Positions 24,610 to 38,700 of a stretch of 64,000 nucleotides of DNA are shown piece by piece. A program made the position numbers and the translations under genes. The stretch spans positions 19,547,841 through 19,611,840 of the forward strand of contig NC_092575.1 of NCBI RefSeq assembly GCF_037975245.1, given 5' to 3'. The notes below the pieces were generated by a model. That model saw only the letters and a list, made by a program, of their open reading frames with translations, was not told the origin of the DNA and made no database searches. Within the stretch, counting starts at the first letter, position 1. Each line of letters starts with the position of its first letter. The stretch comes from Apostichopus japonicus (taxonomy: Eukaryota; Echinodermata; Holothuroidea; Aspidochirotida; Stichopodidae).

Positions 24610-27600
24610 ATGGATGACTTTGAATTTGGTGAATCTTCCAGTAGTGGAAGTACTGAGGATATCGCTAATGGCTTTGGGGAAAAGCAATCAGATAAAAAGT
24701 CAAGACAAAAGACTTTCTCTGGTTTGTCCCATCAGTCTAGTAGGTAAGCAAAAATATCACAAGAAACTGCAGTTGTGTAATATTTTGTACCATACATCCT
24801 ATCCTCCAAGTAGGCTAAACAGTTCATGTACTGTGTAGACAACTTTTAACAAACCTGATCTATATATGTGGCACGTCAACATTTGGTTGTTTAGAAATCC
24901 TTATGTATAGTGAAACTGACAACTGCAAATATTTTTGGGTTCTTAAAGCCAGGCACGCAGTCTAGTAACGAAGAATGTCATTTTTCATTATTTTTAAATA
25001 TTTTCAACTAAACCATTGAGCTTTCCAATTTATTCCATACATCTTGCTAGAATCATGTTTCAAACAAAGGAGCTATTTGAAAGAAAATCTAATCAAGTAC
25101 ACATGATGAAATATTTCAGTTTTTTCCTGTCATTTGTCACATTATCTGCATTTTTTCATATACTATCCCATTTTGGTTACTTTCTGAATTTGTCTTATAT
25201 TTCACTTTGTGATCTCTTCCTCTCTTGGTGTACATTTTTAAATTGATTCATGTTATTCTGTTTTAATTACTTAGGCAAAACCTTAGCTTGAGCTTCATAT
25301 TAATATTACCTAAATTATAATAACATTTTAAAACGTTCTCATTGGATGCTTCTTGATGTGGATGTTGAAGGTACATGATAAGTTAAGGTAGCATTCACTA
25401 CTAGTCCCCACTCCCAGAGTACACTATAGTTCAAGTTTATTGAACAGTAAAGCTTTTATTCGTATTAAACAGGATAATAAAGAAAAAAACAATGAAAAAC
25501 CCCCAAAATCACTGAGCTAATGTAAATCAGATTTGTGGTAAAAACAAGAAATTCTTTTCTTTTGCAGGAGCACTCTCATATCTACCACAGAATCATTGGT
25601 AGATGATTTTGACCCTGAAGAAGGAGGTCTGTCCAATGTTAATGTTGTGGTGAGGTAAGGTTTTTAAATCCAAATTAACTTCATGGGTTTTCAACTTGTG
25701 TAATTTCACAATTTTGTCGCACATTTTGTGGCTGTATCTTGGTAAGTTTGCAGTCATTAATGTTGAGTTCATGTAAACTTATGAGGTGATATTACGACAG
25801 TCATTTGGATTTCTTTCTGTATTTAAGTATTAATTATTAATTAGCAAAGTTAAACAGACCTTCATTCAGTACATTGATAATCATTGAGTATTCAAGTCTG
25901 TAGGAGGAACTTAACTGTGTCAATCAAAGTAATAACAATTACTACTGCAGTATTACTTTATTTGACTAAATATTATTCCAGGACTGTATTAGAAAAAATA
26001 AAAATTGCTGTGTGAAAAGTTATCTGGAGTATCCTTAAGTCTAGTTTCATATGCTAAAGAAGTGCAATAACTGTTCTACCACTTTCTTGCTGTAGAATCC
26101 GTCCCTTGAGCGATTTGGAGAGAAAACGAAGTGATGGTTCTTGCATAACGGCTCAGGCTCCTGCAACAGTTGTGGTAAGGTTATGGCATGGGTTTCATTG
26201 GCATTAATTTTGATCGTTGATATTTTGAATATTTTATTTGAAATATTTTTTTTGTATATTAATATGAGAACATTATTTCTCCAAGTTAATTATGGTCTCC
26301 TTTGTTACTTTTCAAGGTCATAAATTCCAAATAGTATGATGTTAATTGATGGCACCTATGAACACTTTATGATGGAAGTGATCAAAGTCTCTACATTGTC
26401 AAAAAATAGCTGTCCAATCCAGAATTTGTGAGGAATATTATTTTTGTTCGTACAACTTGCGGCGAGGTGAGGCATATAACAGAGCCGTTCTCTTTCCATT
26501 ATTACAGTATATATATTCATATCTATATATATATGTATAGTTACCATCTAGATTAAGAACGTGTTTTGAATGATTATTTCTCAGATTGAGAACAACAGCA
26601 AAAGTAAGACGTTTACTTACAATGCAATATTCGACGAGCATGCAACGCAGGAGGATCTTCTGGATACATGCGGCATCAAACAAATGATCGAGATGTCTGT
26701 GGAGGGTTACGCATGTACGGTGTTTGCCTATGGTCAGACTGGATCAGGAAAGACCCACACCATTACAGGACCTACTGGCAATGTAAGCACCACTTGAAAC
26801 AAGTATTTTAGGTTACCTGGAACAGCGTAGGTTACTTGAAACACATTGTAGGTTACTTGAAGCATATTTCTAGGTTACTTGAAGCATAGTTTTAGGTTAC
26901 TGGAAGCATATTTTAAGTTACTTGAAACATATTTGAGGTTACTTGAAGTATATGTTAAGTTACTTGAAACACATTTTAGGTTACTTTAAGCATATTTTAG
27001 GTTACTTGGAGAATATTTGAGGTTACTTGAAACATATTTGAGGTTACCTGAAGCATATTTTAGGTTACTTGAAGTATATGTTAAGTTACTTGAAACACAT
27101 TTTAGGTTACTTTAAGCATATTTTAGGTTACTTGGAGAATATTTTAGGTTATTTGAAACACATGTTAGGTTACTTGAAGCATATTTTAGGTTACGTTACG
27201 GAAGCATATTTTAGGTTATTTGAAACACATTTTAGGTTACTTGCAAATTTGGTTACTTGAAACACAATTTAGGTTACTTCAAGCACATTTTAGGTTAATT
27301 GAAACTTCTTTATAGGTAACTGGAAGAAAAGTATATTCAAGTTCAGCAATTACATTCTTCCATGTTACAGGTATACTTCAAAGTTGTGTTAAATTACATG
27401 TTCTAATCTGTTTCATTTGAGAGCGAATCAAGTTTTATTACTCAGTGTTATGCTGCATTATAGTCCTGCTTGTTTCTGATTCATATCAAACATTTGTTTT
27501 TAATCTCTTTTTAACCAGAATGGGAATACGTTACCAAAGGTTGAAGAGGTTGGGCTCATACAGAGGTCCTTTGGATACTTGTTTGAAGCAATGGGAAACA

Positions 27601-30600
27601 AAGCTGGGGCGACATTCACTCTTTACGCATCATACCTGGAGATCTACAACGAGCAGGTATATTCATAGAATTAATTAAGATTTGTGGAATTTGTGAATCA
27701 GTTTGGAGGGATAGATAAAATGATTACTAGCATGTACTTTAATGATGCAATAGAAACAGATATATGCAAAGTGATAAATAACTGTAGAATATCAATTGTA
27801 GCAGTAAAATGTCTCATGTTGAATAAAACATGGAAATGATAGGCTTGCATTGATTGATTTGATTGCCTTTAGTAAATGTTCAGGCCTCCTGGGCAAACAC
27901 ATGGGTTGGCTAGTAGGGAGGAGAGGACTAGAGGTGATACATTTTTGCATGTTTATGTGGTACTGTAAATATTAACCAAAAAGTATTTTTTACTTTTGCT
28001 TTAACCTTTGACATGAGAGTGAAAAAAAATCATCTTATTGAAAAGAAAAAAACAAAAGTAATTGAGAAAATACAGCTAACATTTGATTTAAAGCAAAATC
28101 ACAAATCTTCAAGAGCCCCTATTTAAGGATATGATTGATATTTACAGAATAATGCAATTTTTTTTTAAAGTAATCTATTTATGCATCCTTGTGTGAAAAA
28201 TATTCAATGTATGTTATATAAGAAAGATATGGTAAAGACTTTGAAACAAAATGGTTTTTACAAACGTAGCAATTGTATTAAACATCATTTGGGATATTGC
28301 TTTAGTGTATCATCTGATGAAATTGTGCCTGGGGTTTCTGCATTCATATTCAAGGTGAAGGATTTGCTTAATCCATCCTCGAGGGAGTCCTTGTCAGTCC
28401 GATGGTCAAAGGACAGAGGATTCTACGTGGAGAATCTCTTCATTGTTGAGTGTGAGACACAAGATGACCTCCTAGCAGTTTTGGAAGAAGGTTAGTTTTT
28501 CATCAAATTTTTGACTTACGTTGTCTGAACTGCAGTGGTGGTACCAGAATTTCCAGTGTGTGGAGGGGAGGTGGGGGGGGGTGGTGGAGGGGTGGCAGAG
28601 GTCTTCAGTTTTGTTTTATCTGAGCAGACTAGGAAGGGATGAGGGATTGGGGAAAAGGATCATACTACCATTGGTGCTGGTCATACTACCAACCATACTA
28701 CCAGGATCATACTACCACCGCCCAATAGCAAATCATGTTATCCGACAAAATTTAATGATGGTGCAGGGAGAATGACCACTAGAGCCTGTGTCGTAACAGT
28801 ATGTAGAAGCCCCCATGTAGGGATTTATGTACGATGAGTATGGTACTGTTAAAGATATTTGCAGACAACTGGTTGTGGACTGAACAGCCACACAAATTAT
28901 GAAGAAATAATCTATCAAACAAAACACCTTGACAAAAGAAATTCCCTGAATCGCATTCACACGCAGAAATGAGGAAGAGAAAGTTCATTTTATTTCATAA
29001 AAACATTTTGTATACAAAATTCTAACACCTGTACATGATTTCTTTAGAGTCTTCTTTAAATTTAAATATCTTTTTATAGCAGATTCTTGCTGCCTCTTGT
29101 GATGTTTGTTTCTTTTCTCATCTGGTGTCTGTTCTTTTTCTTTAAATAAATCGGGCTGAAATATATTCTTTAAGAGAAATATGGAAAAATGCAATGAAAC
29201 AGTCTCTACACCCTATCATGTCTACTTCAAATAGATTTTTACATCCACTTAGCCTTTTGGTAAATATGATACGAGTATTGTTTTGTGTGTGTACCTTTGT
29301 GTGATCATTGTGTCCTCCTTTGAGTTGTCATAGTGGCCAGCAAGAATTGATAGTAGTAGTACATATAGTGGTGTATGGCCAGGTTTGTGCAATAATATTG
29401 ATTCCAAATAACACTACCTATTGTAGGAGCTTGGAGTTGTAGACTAACTATTGAGTGCTTTTGTACTTGTTTCTAAACAAAAGCTTTTAACTTGTCAAAG
29501 TATATAGATCAAATATGCGGGTAAATTGAAGACTAATTGCTAATGAAAACTTTTGGTTTCTTTGCGGCTGAGTTGACTTTTTCATTTGCAATTAGTTTGT
29601 TGTATCGTTTTAACTATGTGCTGCAATTCTTTTCCCGCTACAAGGAATGCGACAAAAGCAAATGGCTACGACTAACATCAACGAACATTCCAGTAGAAGC
29701 CACACCATAATGTCCCTTTTAGTAGATTGTGAAATGGTAAGTCATATCTATGGATAATCTACTACAGTAAACTTGCTGTATATCTGAACTACATTATTGG
29801 GATTCAGAATTGATATGTTTTGTTTCTACCAAATGAGCCTTATAATAGTTTATGTGGCCTTTGAGGACTTGTATAGAGCACACAGTGGGTATCAGCCTGT
29901 TGAAGGTGGGGTGGGGTTGGTGGGGGGGGTGCAATCTATGGACAGCCTGTGAAGTTTGAGTTGAGAAGCCACATGAGAGGCTTTGAAATTTGCATTTGTC
30001 ACTACAAGTTAGAAGAGGTCAAAACTAGAAAACCATAGTGTCTCAAGATGGGTAGCATAACTATATTTCACTGGTTGGCATATGTATTGTACTTTATGAA
30101 GGTACAGTAGATTGTTGATCTTGGTGGAGGGTAAAACTCAGGATAATCTGTATAGAACTGTTGTTCATAGACATGTGCCAATGAGTTGTGCTAGTACTTT
30201 GTTATTTCAGTCAAGAGATTTCAAGCACCAAGGAAGCAATGATTGGGTCATCCCAATATTGACAGTGTATCAAACTTGCCAGATCGTTGATTTTCAAGAA
30301 ACCGTTAGTACCAACGTACCATGAAAACATCGAATGTTCAACCACTCTAGGAAAATGTTTCATGCTTTATGGTAGATGACTGTACACATGCATCTATAAG
30401 AATATGAGACCCTGTTACAGAGTTTGCACCTGTATCGTTTGAACCTCAAGGAATGTTTCCATTTCATCACCTCCAGCCTGACCAAGAAGAAGAGGGTCTT
30501 TATCTCACCAAAAGAGGCAAAATCAGTTTCGTAGATCTTGCAGGGAGTGAGAAAGTCAAGGAGATTGGCTCCTCCAGTGAACTTATTTCGGAGACGACCA

Positions 30601-33600
30601 ACATCAATAAAAGTTTACTAACATTGGGTAAACATTATTTTCTAACATTTCTTAACATAGAATTCTTTTTCCGTACCATATATGCCAAAATATACTAAGA
30701 GTTTGGCATTAGGGATGGTCAAATAAAAAAGCGATAAGTATATTTCAATCTGTGATACAATTGTTTTTTTTAGAAAAATGCATTAAATGCATGAAAAACA
30801 AAAGTGATGTAAAATTTAGAAAAGTAAGTGCCAATTACACATTAGGTCAGATTTGGATGGATTACTGGTTCTTGTTGAAAGCAATACTTACTGTCAATGT
30901 GAAACTGGTGGTTGGGAAGTTTCGTTTTCTTAATTTTCATAAATCTTCCTTTATTTATAAAGAATGTTCTGTTAGGGCTGATTGACTGATTTTATGGTAT
31001 TTGAGCTATGTGCAATGAAGATCAATGCATAAAGTTGAGTTGGTGTCGCCAAATTGTTAATGCGTACGGTAATTGATAATAAAATAAAAACAGAAACATA
31101 AGGCTCTTACTAATTAATTAGACCCAGTCAACTTTCCTTTCCCATAATGTAGTAAAAGTTTAATAATTTTTTTTTTTCTTTTTCAGAATCTTCAAAAATG
31201 TAGTTAAGTAAACGCTGACTCATTAATCATAATTTTGGTTATAAAATCTGGTATCTTAATTTGATCAAAATTGAAATCATATTTTGTCTAGTACTCAGTA
31301 GGTGTGAATGAAATTTTAGACCAGATGCAAAATGGCTGCTTTAAAAGTTCCCATTTGCAAAACACTCATGTACAGTGGTGTTAAATATTAACTATATTAT
31401 ACTATAGTGAAAACATAAAATTAAGTGTATTTTTTACTACAGCGAATGTGCTTGTCTTCCCTCTATCTTCTTACATTGGATATTTTAATACAACTGCTTC
31501 AATCTACGTCTATTGATCTCAACTTATATTAACCAAGATGTAAATCAATAATATTTGGCTTCCATATGTCTGTTCATCTGATATTCTCCTGGTAATCCAT
31601 CAAGCCTGGTTTGTGAATGCTCCATTGATGTCCATTGAATGGACAAAGTTGCTTTTGTCTCTCTTGAACAGCTATCTCTTTTCATTGTTAAGTTTTGTTC
31701 TGCATATTTTCATTAATATGCTGTCGAGGTTGATACAGGTGGCAGGCAAGTCAGTTAATAATGGAACCGGTCACCGATAAGTATAGAATAAGTATCGACT
31801 AGATTCAAATTGTAAAAGGCAAGTAAAAACTTGAAGTGTTGGTGGCTATAAATAGTAGATTAAGCACTAGTTCTTAAAACTCCTTTGTTTATATATATAT
31901 CTATGTATTTGATGTTCCAAAAAGAATCAATGCATACATTAGTAATAAATTTGCCATATTTTGAGGTTTTTGTATTGAAAATGGCAGATATAGGATCAAG
32001 TCAATTAGAATCAAGGAGAAAATATTGAGATGAAGTTACGTGTTGCTATGGTAACTTTGACATCTGTTTTGATGTCAGTTGTTGATGTTAGTACTGTAGT
32101 GTTATTGAACTAGATGTGAATATGCAAGAAGTGAGTCTGTTTTTACTAAATTTATCAGTGATAGAGTATATGTGTGAATTGTCATTTGTCGTTGAAGGTG
32201 TACAGCTACCGAACATTTTACATAGTTTTTGGGTATGTTCATTGAAATTTCAAAGTATTTGGTTATTAGAGACTGGAATTTATGAAATTTCCTTTCCTTT
32301 TTCATAACGTCTTTAAAGACTTGTCTTGAACATTCCCAACATGAAGTAAATAATTGCAGTGAAATGTTGGACACATTTTTATTTTGTAAAAAAAATCTTT
32401 TTTTTTTATCTACATGTAGGTTTTTTTGCCTTCTCATACAGCTCCTCATTTGTATTATACAATTTTTCAATGTTCACAGATATATTTGTTTACATACATA
32501 TTGAGCAATCCTGATTAATCAAACTTTTGTATTAAAGTATTGAAATTAAATTGTTGTCGTTGTAGGGAATTGTATCTCTTCATTGAGTGACACCAGGAAA
32601 CGATCGGGTCACATACCGTACCGGGACAGTAAGTTAACAAAACTTCTAGCTGACAGTCTCGGAGGAAATGGAATAACGCTGATGGTAAGTGATGAGTCTG
32701 TTTTTCTGAAACAATGTGATCAAAAGAATGGGTCTTGTTAACATGTTTTTGATATGATGCTGTATTCTGCAAAAATGCTGATATTAATGTTCACTTAAGT
32801 GGTCCTTGATAAACTGTGCATGGGGACTGGTGAGGCCGAGATAACCCTGCAAAAAATGTAAAAAATAAAACAAGAGACATAAAGAATCAGTTGAAGTTTC
32901 ATTGCTAAAATATTCCCTTATGATGATGAGATGTAGGCTGATGGTAAATAGCCTAATTCAAAAACTCTTATTTGGCTGAGGAAATATTGATATTTTGAAG
33001 GATATTTTCAAAATATATGATTATTATGTAGTACACATGTGTATCAATATAATTGTTGATGTCTATATAACAGTGTTATATGTGATTTATAATTATACTG
33101 TTTCATAGACCTGTGTATTTATTTGCAAGTATATAGGTGTAACTCAGCATCACTGGGGTCCTGATAAATGTTTGTGTTTAGTTATATTTTCAGACAATAA
33201 AACTAAGAGATTATAAATAGTAATCTTAACCTAATTTAATGTTTACGTTTTGGTTAAAACTTATTTGTATTACTCTTTATTGTTTTAATATAATTTCTTG
33301 TATTATCCTTTTGCTTGTAGAGGGCCTTGGGGCAGATTAGCACTTTGCTAACCCAGTCTTGTACCCCTCTTCAAATATTGTTTTTTTGTAGTCGTATAGT
33401 AGTAGTAGTATAGTAGCAGTATAATAATCATAATAATAACAACATCTTGAAACCTTTATTATTGATCATGTCAATCAGGTTGCCTGCATATCCCCATCCG
33501 CTTATTGCTTTGCGGAGTCACTCAGCACATTGCGATATGCAACAAGAGCCAGAAGAATAAAGAATAAGCCAGTTGTCCGCATGGTGAGTAAGGTTTTATT

Positions 33601-35714
33601 TTTATTTGTGATTATGTAACAACATTGACATGGAAGCAGATTTTTTTCTTTCACAAAAGTTTTGAAACTTTTTGATGCAAATATACTATTTGAGGATTAA
33701 AGTAAACATGGTCTCTAGATGTTTGTATGACATTTCAATAATGTTGTAAAGAGTAGCAGGAATGGTGAAAGGCGTCCCTTTATTTATCAATTGCAGATAT
33801 TGAAAAAATAGTAAATTGAATTTATTCAGATCTGGTTAATTGAAGCTGTGTCTTATTCAGGCAAGAGCTTTTTTTTTTTGATTTCTCTTCTTCCTCCGAA
33901 ATTTACACCTCTCAATTTCCGTAAACTTCTAACAACAGCGTTACTGTATCATTCCGTCGTTTGCATGTTGTTCATTACCGATGCATATTCAAACTGTTGG
34001 GGGACAAAAACCATTATCCTAACACACTGTAGCATGCACAAACTGGAGCCTGTACTGCAATTATTGCAACGATATTTTCTTAAGTTTCTTCCAGGCTCAT
34101 CCCTGCTTATAGTGAAGGTCACCAATCATTCTTTGTTGTTCTGTTGTCTCTTACTGAGTGTTATCTGCTTGACTTGATAATAAACATATATCTAACATTT
34201 CAGGGATATATATGCAATCAAATTCATTTGTGGGAACTATTAGTTTTGTTCGCTTTAACATTTACTAGAATATTTTTCAGTTTCATCTTGTGTTGAAGAT
34301 CACAGCTAAAATAATCTGCTACAAGTTAGTCTCTATAGAGTTATGATCACTAAATATGCATTTGCAAGAATCGTGATTCTGATCAAAAGACATTGTCTGA
34401 TGAATCTAGATAAGCACTGTCCCAAAAGTAACCTCACAGTTCTGGGGAATCTAGTCAAAGAAGACAGAGAAATTTCCCAAACACAGATGCGAAAGTTATG
34501 ACGAGTACCTTTCATAATAGTTCTGGAATGATAATCAAAAGTTATATTTCTGGTAGGATCCTAGAGAAAAGCTGATTCTCAGTTTGAAGAGAGAGGTCAA
34601 GCTGTTAAGAGCTGAAAACCAGTATCTACGGCAACGGATAGAATACCCAGCCCAGGAGCCAGAAGTCCAGATGGGAATCACCAAAGAGCGTCCCCTTCAG
34701 AGCGGTAAAGGTGGACAAAACCGGACCGAGGGGGAGCAGACAGGACCAGAGATTGATGAGAATGAAAATCAGAAGGTTCCCCCTCAATTGAATAAACGGG
34801 ATACCATACACAGGTGGGTGTGGTGTCTATTTCTGGCTTGTGCAGACATGGATTAAGGGAAATTTTGTTTTGCTAGGAGGAAAGAGTAAGAAGGAGGAAG
34901 AAGGGGGGGGGGGGGGTGGTAATGGCAGAGAAATTATTTTTTGCTTTCTCAGTTTGTATTTATTTCTTTTAATTGGCACAGCAGGATAATTCTTTCAGAA
35001 AGTGGATGATGCTAGCTAGGCCCTTTGAGTTGTTGGCCAAAAGAGGTGATTCTCCATCTCGTGTACCGTGACTCTTTATCAAAGATACTGTACCTGGAGG
35101 AGATTTATCCAGTTTGCTCATTTTCATTTGTGCAGTACAGAGGGGTGTGGTGGTTTGGAGGAGGGTGAGGTGGGGGTGGGGGGATGGAGCTGTGGCTAGC
35201 TTTATTAAGCCTTGCTGGTTTTTGCGACCACTTTTGGGAAGATTTCCAATGCTATTGGTCATGCACACATGATAATTGGAAAGTGTTGTAGTATTTATAT
35301 CGACTAAATTGGCTAAATTTGTCATAAGATCCTGCTGCCACCAATCAGGAATCTCTGTTTCTTCGTCATCGATCGTCAGTGGTACCATCTGTAAACAGTG
35401 AATATATGAGATATCGAAAAGCAAATGATCTGCGATTTATACTGTTATTATAAATATTCTTTTTGTTGTTTGTAGTATTGGTAAATCTGCAGCTGATAAT
35501 AGTATTTATGAGATGATACAAGAGTACATGGTAGAGAATGAAACACTGAGGAAGGAGAACGTTGGACTTCAGAGCGGCAAGGAACAATCCAAGCGGGAAC
35601 AACAACAGCTCAGCAAAGAGAATGAGAGACTGATGAACAAGCTGACACATCTTGAAAGGTGAGTATACACCATACATTGTATTTAACTGATAGTATTATA
35701 TATATATGTATATA

Positions 35715-35752
<38 letters not shown>

Positions 35753-38700
35753 GAATCATTAGATGACAAGATACACTGTATTTGATTTGATTTGATTTTA
35801 TTCGCACTCAGATTGTTCAAAATACAAAACTATTACAAAGACAAAATGGACAAAAAGGACGGAAAAGAAAAGAACAAAAAGAGTAACAGGAGCTAAACCC
35901 ATTAGGCTGACTGAACGTCGGCCCATTTCCAATGGGGCTCTATAGACGAAAAATTGCACAATGAATGGAAAAAACTAGGGAACCAATAAATAAGACACAA
36001 AAAAAAAAATGAAGATATTGCACAAAAACTAGAAAAGTGCCTCCCTCTCCCCCCACCCCCATAATTACATGAGATGCTTCCTTAACTCAGCTCTAAAAAG
36101 ATGAGAAGACTTAATGGATTTGATATGATTTGGAAGAACATTCCAATCCTGAGTTGCCGTGAAGTAGAAAGTAGAGCTAACACCACCCTTAGAATCAATA
36201 ACATAGAAATTGTGATGTCTTGAATGAGTCCCCTGGTTATGAATGGCAGAGGTTTTGGTGAAATTGGTGGTGAGGTAAGGAGAACTACAGTTGTTAAGGA
36301 TTTTGTGTGTGTGGTTTAACCTAATGAATTTAGCTCTACTCTCTACGGATAACAATCCAAGACCAGAAATTTCCTCCTGCCCAACATGGAATCTCGGGAC
36401 TTGCATAAGTATGAAGCGAACCACTCTATTTTGGGTAATCTGAAGCTTCTTTTTAAGAGTATTATTGAGGCCTGTGAACCAAGAAGAAGAAGAGTAGTCA
36501 AAAAGACATTGAATAAGGGCCATGCAAAGCAGTCTTCTGCACCGTTGATTCAGGCAGCTGGCTTGGCGATACAGAAAATGGAGCCTGGCATTGGCCCTTT
36601 TAATAACATCAATGGCATGCTCGTTAAAGGACAGACGGTTGTCGATTAAGACACCAAGGTATTTGACAACATTAGTAGCAGAAATGAATTTTGAAGTCAC
36701 CAGCTTTTTTGAGCATGCCATTAGTACCAAAAAGAATTACTTCAGTTTTCTCAACATTGAGAGAGAGTTTGTTGTCAGTAAACAAGTCACTACACGCTTC
36801 CAGGGCCTCTCCAAGTCTTTGGGAAATCACCCTGGCGCTCTTGTGGGAGAACAAAATGGCACTATCATCTGCATATAGCAAGAGCTTAAAATCAGTGTTC
36901 AATGAAACACACATGTCATTGATATAGCAGAGAAACAGGATAGGACCCAAAATACTCCCTTGAGGAACGCCATAGGTGACCACCATTGGCTCAGAGAAGC
37001 ACCCGCCCACGCTTGTGACTTGAGATCTACCAGAAAGATATGAAAGAAACCAGTTAATTGATTTGACACCCATAAGTTTTAGCTTTTGACATAAAATGTG
37101 ATGGTCAACCGTGTCGAAGGCTTTACTAAGGTCCATCATCACCATACCAATTAGGAGGCCTTGAGCTTTGCGGGTTTTGATAGTGTCATGCAAATCAATT
37201 AAACAGGTGTCATGTAGATGATTCAACGAATTTTGAGCAGACAGTGTTGAATTATCAAGATACATATATTGAATTCCCCGTGGAAGTTAGCAGTAAGGTG
37301 ATATAAATTTGCATAGTAAAAGGTGTTATGTGTTTGTTATTAAATTATGATTTTGATAAATTTTACTCCATAATCACAAAACATAAATTAATGAAACACA
37401 GGGAAGATTCACATTATCCCAAGATTCTTTGTGGGAAGAATGAGATATTGAAACAAGATATATATACATATGATTGTGGATAAGGCAAAGAACCAATGGA
37501 ATGTTAAATCATCTCATTGACCACTTTTCTGAGTAAAAGTTTAGATTATTCACAATTTTTTTTAGGAAAGTATGGGATCTTACCTGATTTAAATGCAGTC
37601 CTTCTATTGTGCAGTCTCAATACTTACATTTGAAAAAACCAATACCATTGTTCCCTATCAAGATGAGGAAGTGTTTGCATGGGTACTAAAAGTTATTCTT
37701 ACTGTATAAGAGGGGCTTAAAAAAAAAGACATCACCAATGGTTTTTCACTGTCAAGCTTAATAATAATATTTACAAACAATGTAAAGTCATGGACTAACT
37801 CTGGCTTAACATTATTTTTAAGTTTAAGCCTCTTTCATTTTGAATTTTAGCTATTTTTCCATCAGCCTACTTCTCATCATCATAAGGGAATATTTTAGCA
37901 ATGAAAATTAGCAATGAAAAACTGATTCTTTATGGCTCTTTTTTTAATTTATAAATTTTTTTGCAGGGTTATCTCGGCCTCACCAGTCTCCATGCACAGT
38001 TTATCCAGGACCACTTCTGGTCACTCTGCACAGAGCCAATCAAGTGACCCTCTATCCCCCTTCAAGAACCATCCTGTAAACAGTAACCCCCTGTCACCAT
38101 TCATGCAATCTCCTGGCTGGGGACCCCATATGCAACATCAACAACAACAGCTGGTGCAACAAATGCAACCAATACCTAACAACAATCTACCCCAACCGCA
38201 GCCCAGCCAATCACCCTGGGCAGTGGACTATTACAGTAACCAAAACAAAGGACCTTTAGAGGGTCAACAGCCCAGTTGGGGTAACCCTGTGGCACCCTTG
38301 GGCCAGTGGCGGCAGGTGGGTGCTCAGCTTTCAATCTATTTTGGCTATTTTCTCGTCCTGAAACATGAAATATCTTCTTTAAAATATCAGTTTTCCAAGT
38401 AATTATTATTCTTTCTAAAAATATTACACATTAATATACTTTTCTTAGTAAAGAAACAGTTGGTTCTGTTTGTAATGGAGCCGCTCCATCTTAAAAGATA
38501 TTACATTATACCAAACTTAAATTCATTTTGTTGCATAGTAAGTGTCATAAATATGTTAAAAATAAGAGAAAATTTGTTTGTATTGAAAAAAACGAAATAT
38601 CCATCACAATGAGATGTACCTCAGTCATAACATTTGATCTGTACTATCTGTACTCTTCATCCAATCAATTAAGCTGCAGATTGCTGCATCATTTTAGAAG

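Noticed and set aside
26805-27320. CRISPR-like direct repeats
   Set aside because: Contiguous minisatellite without unique spacers, in a eukaryotic intron.
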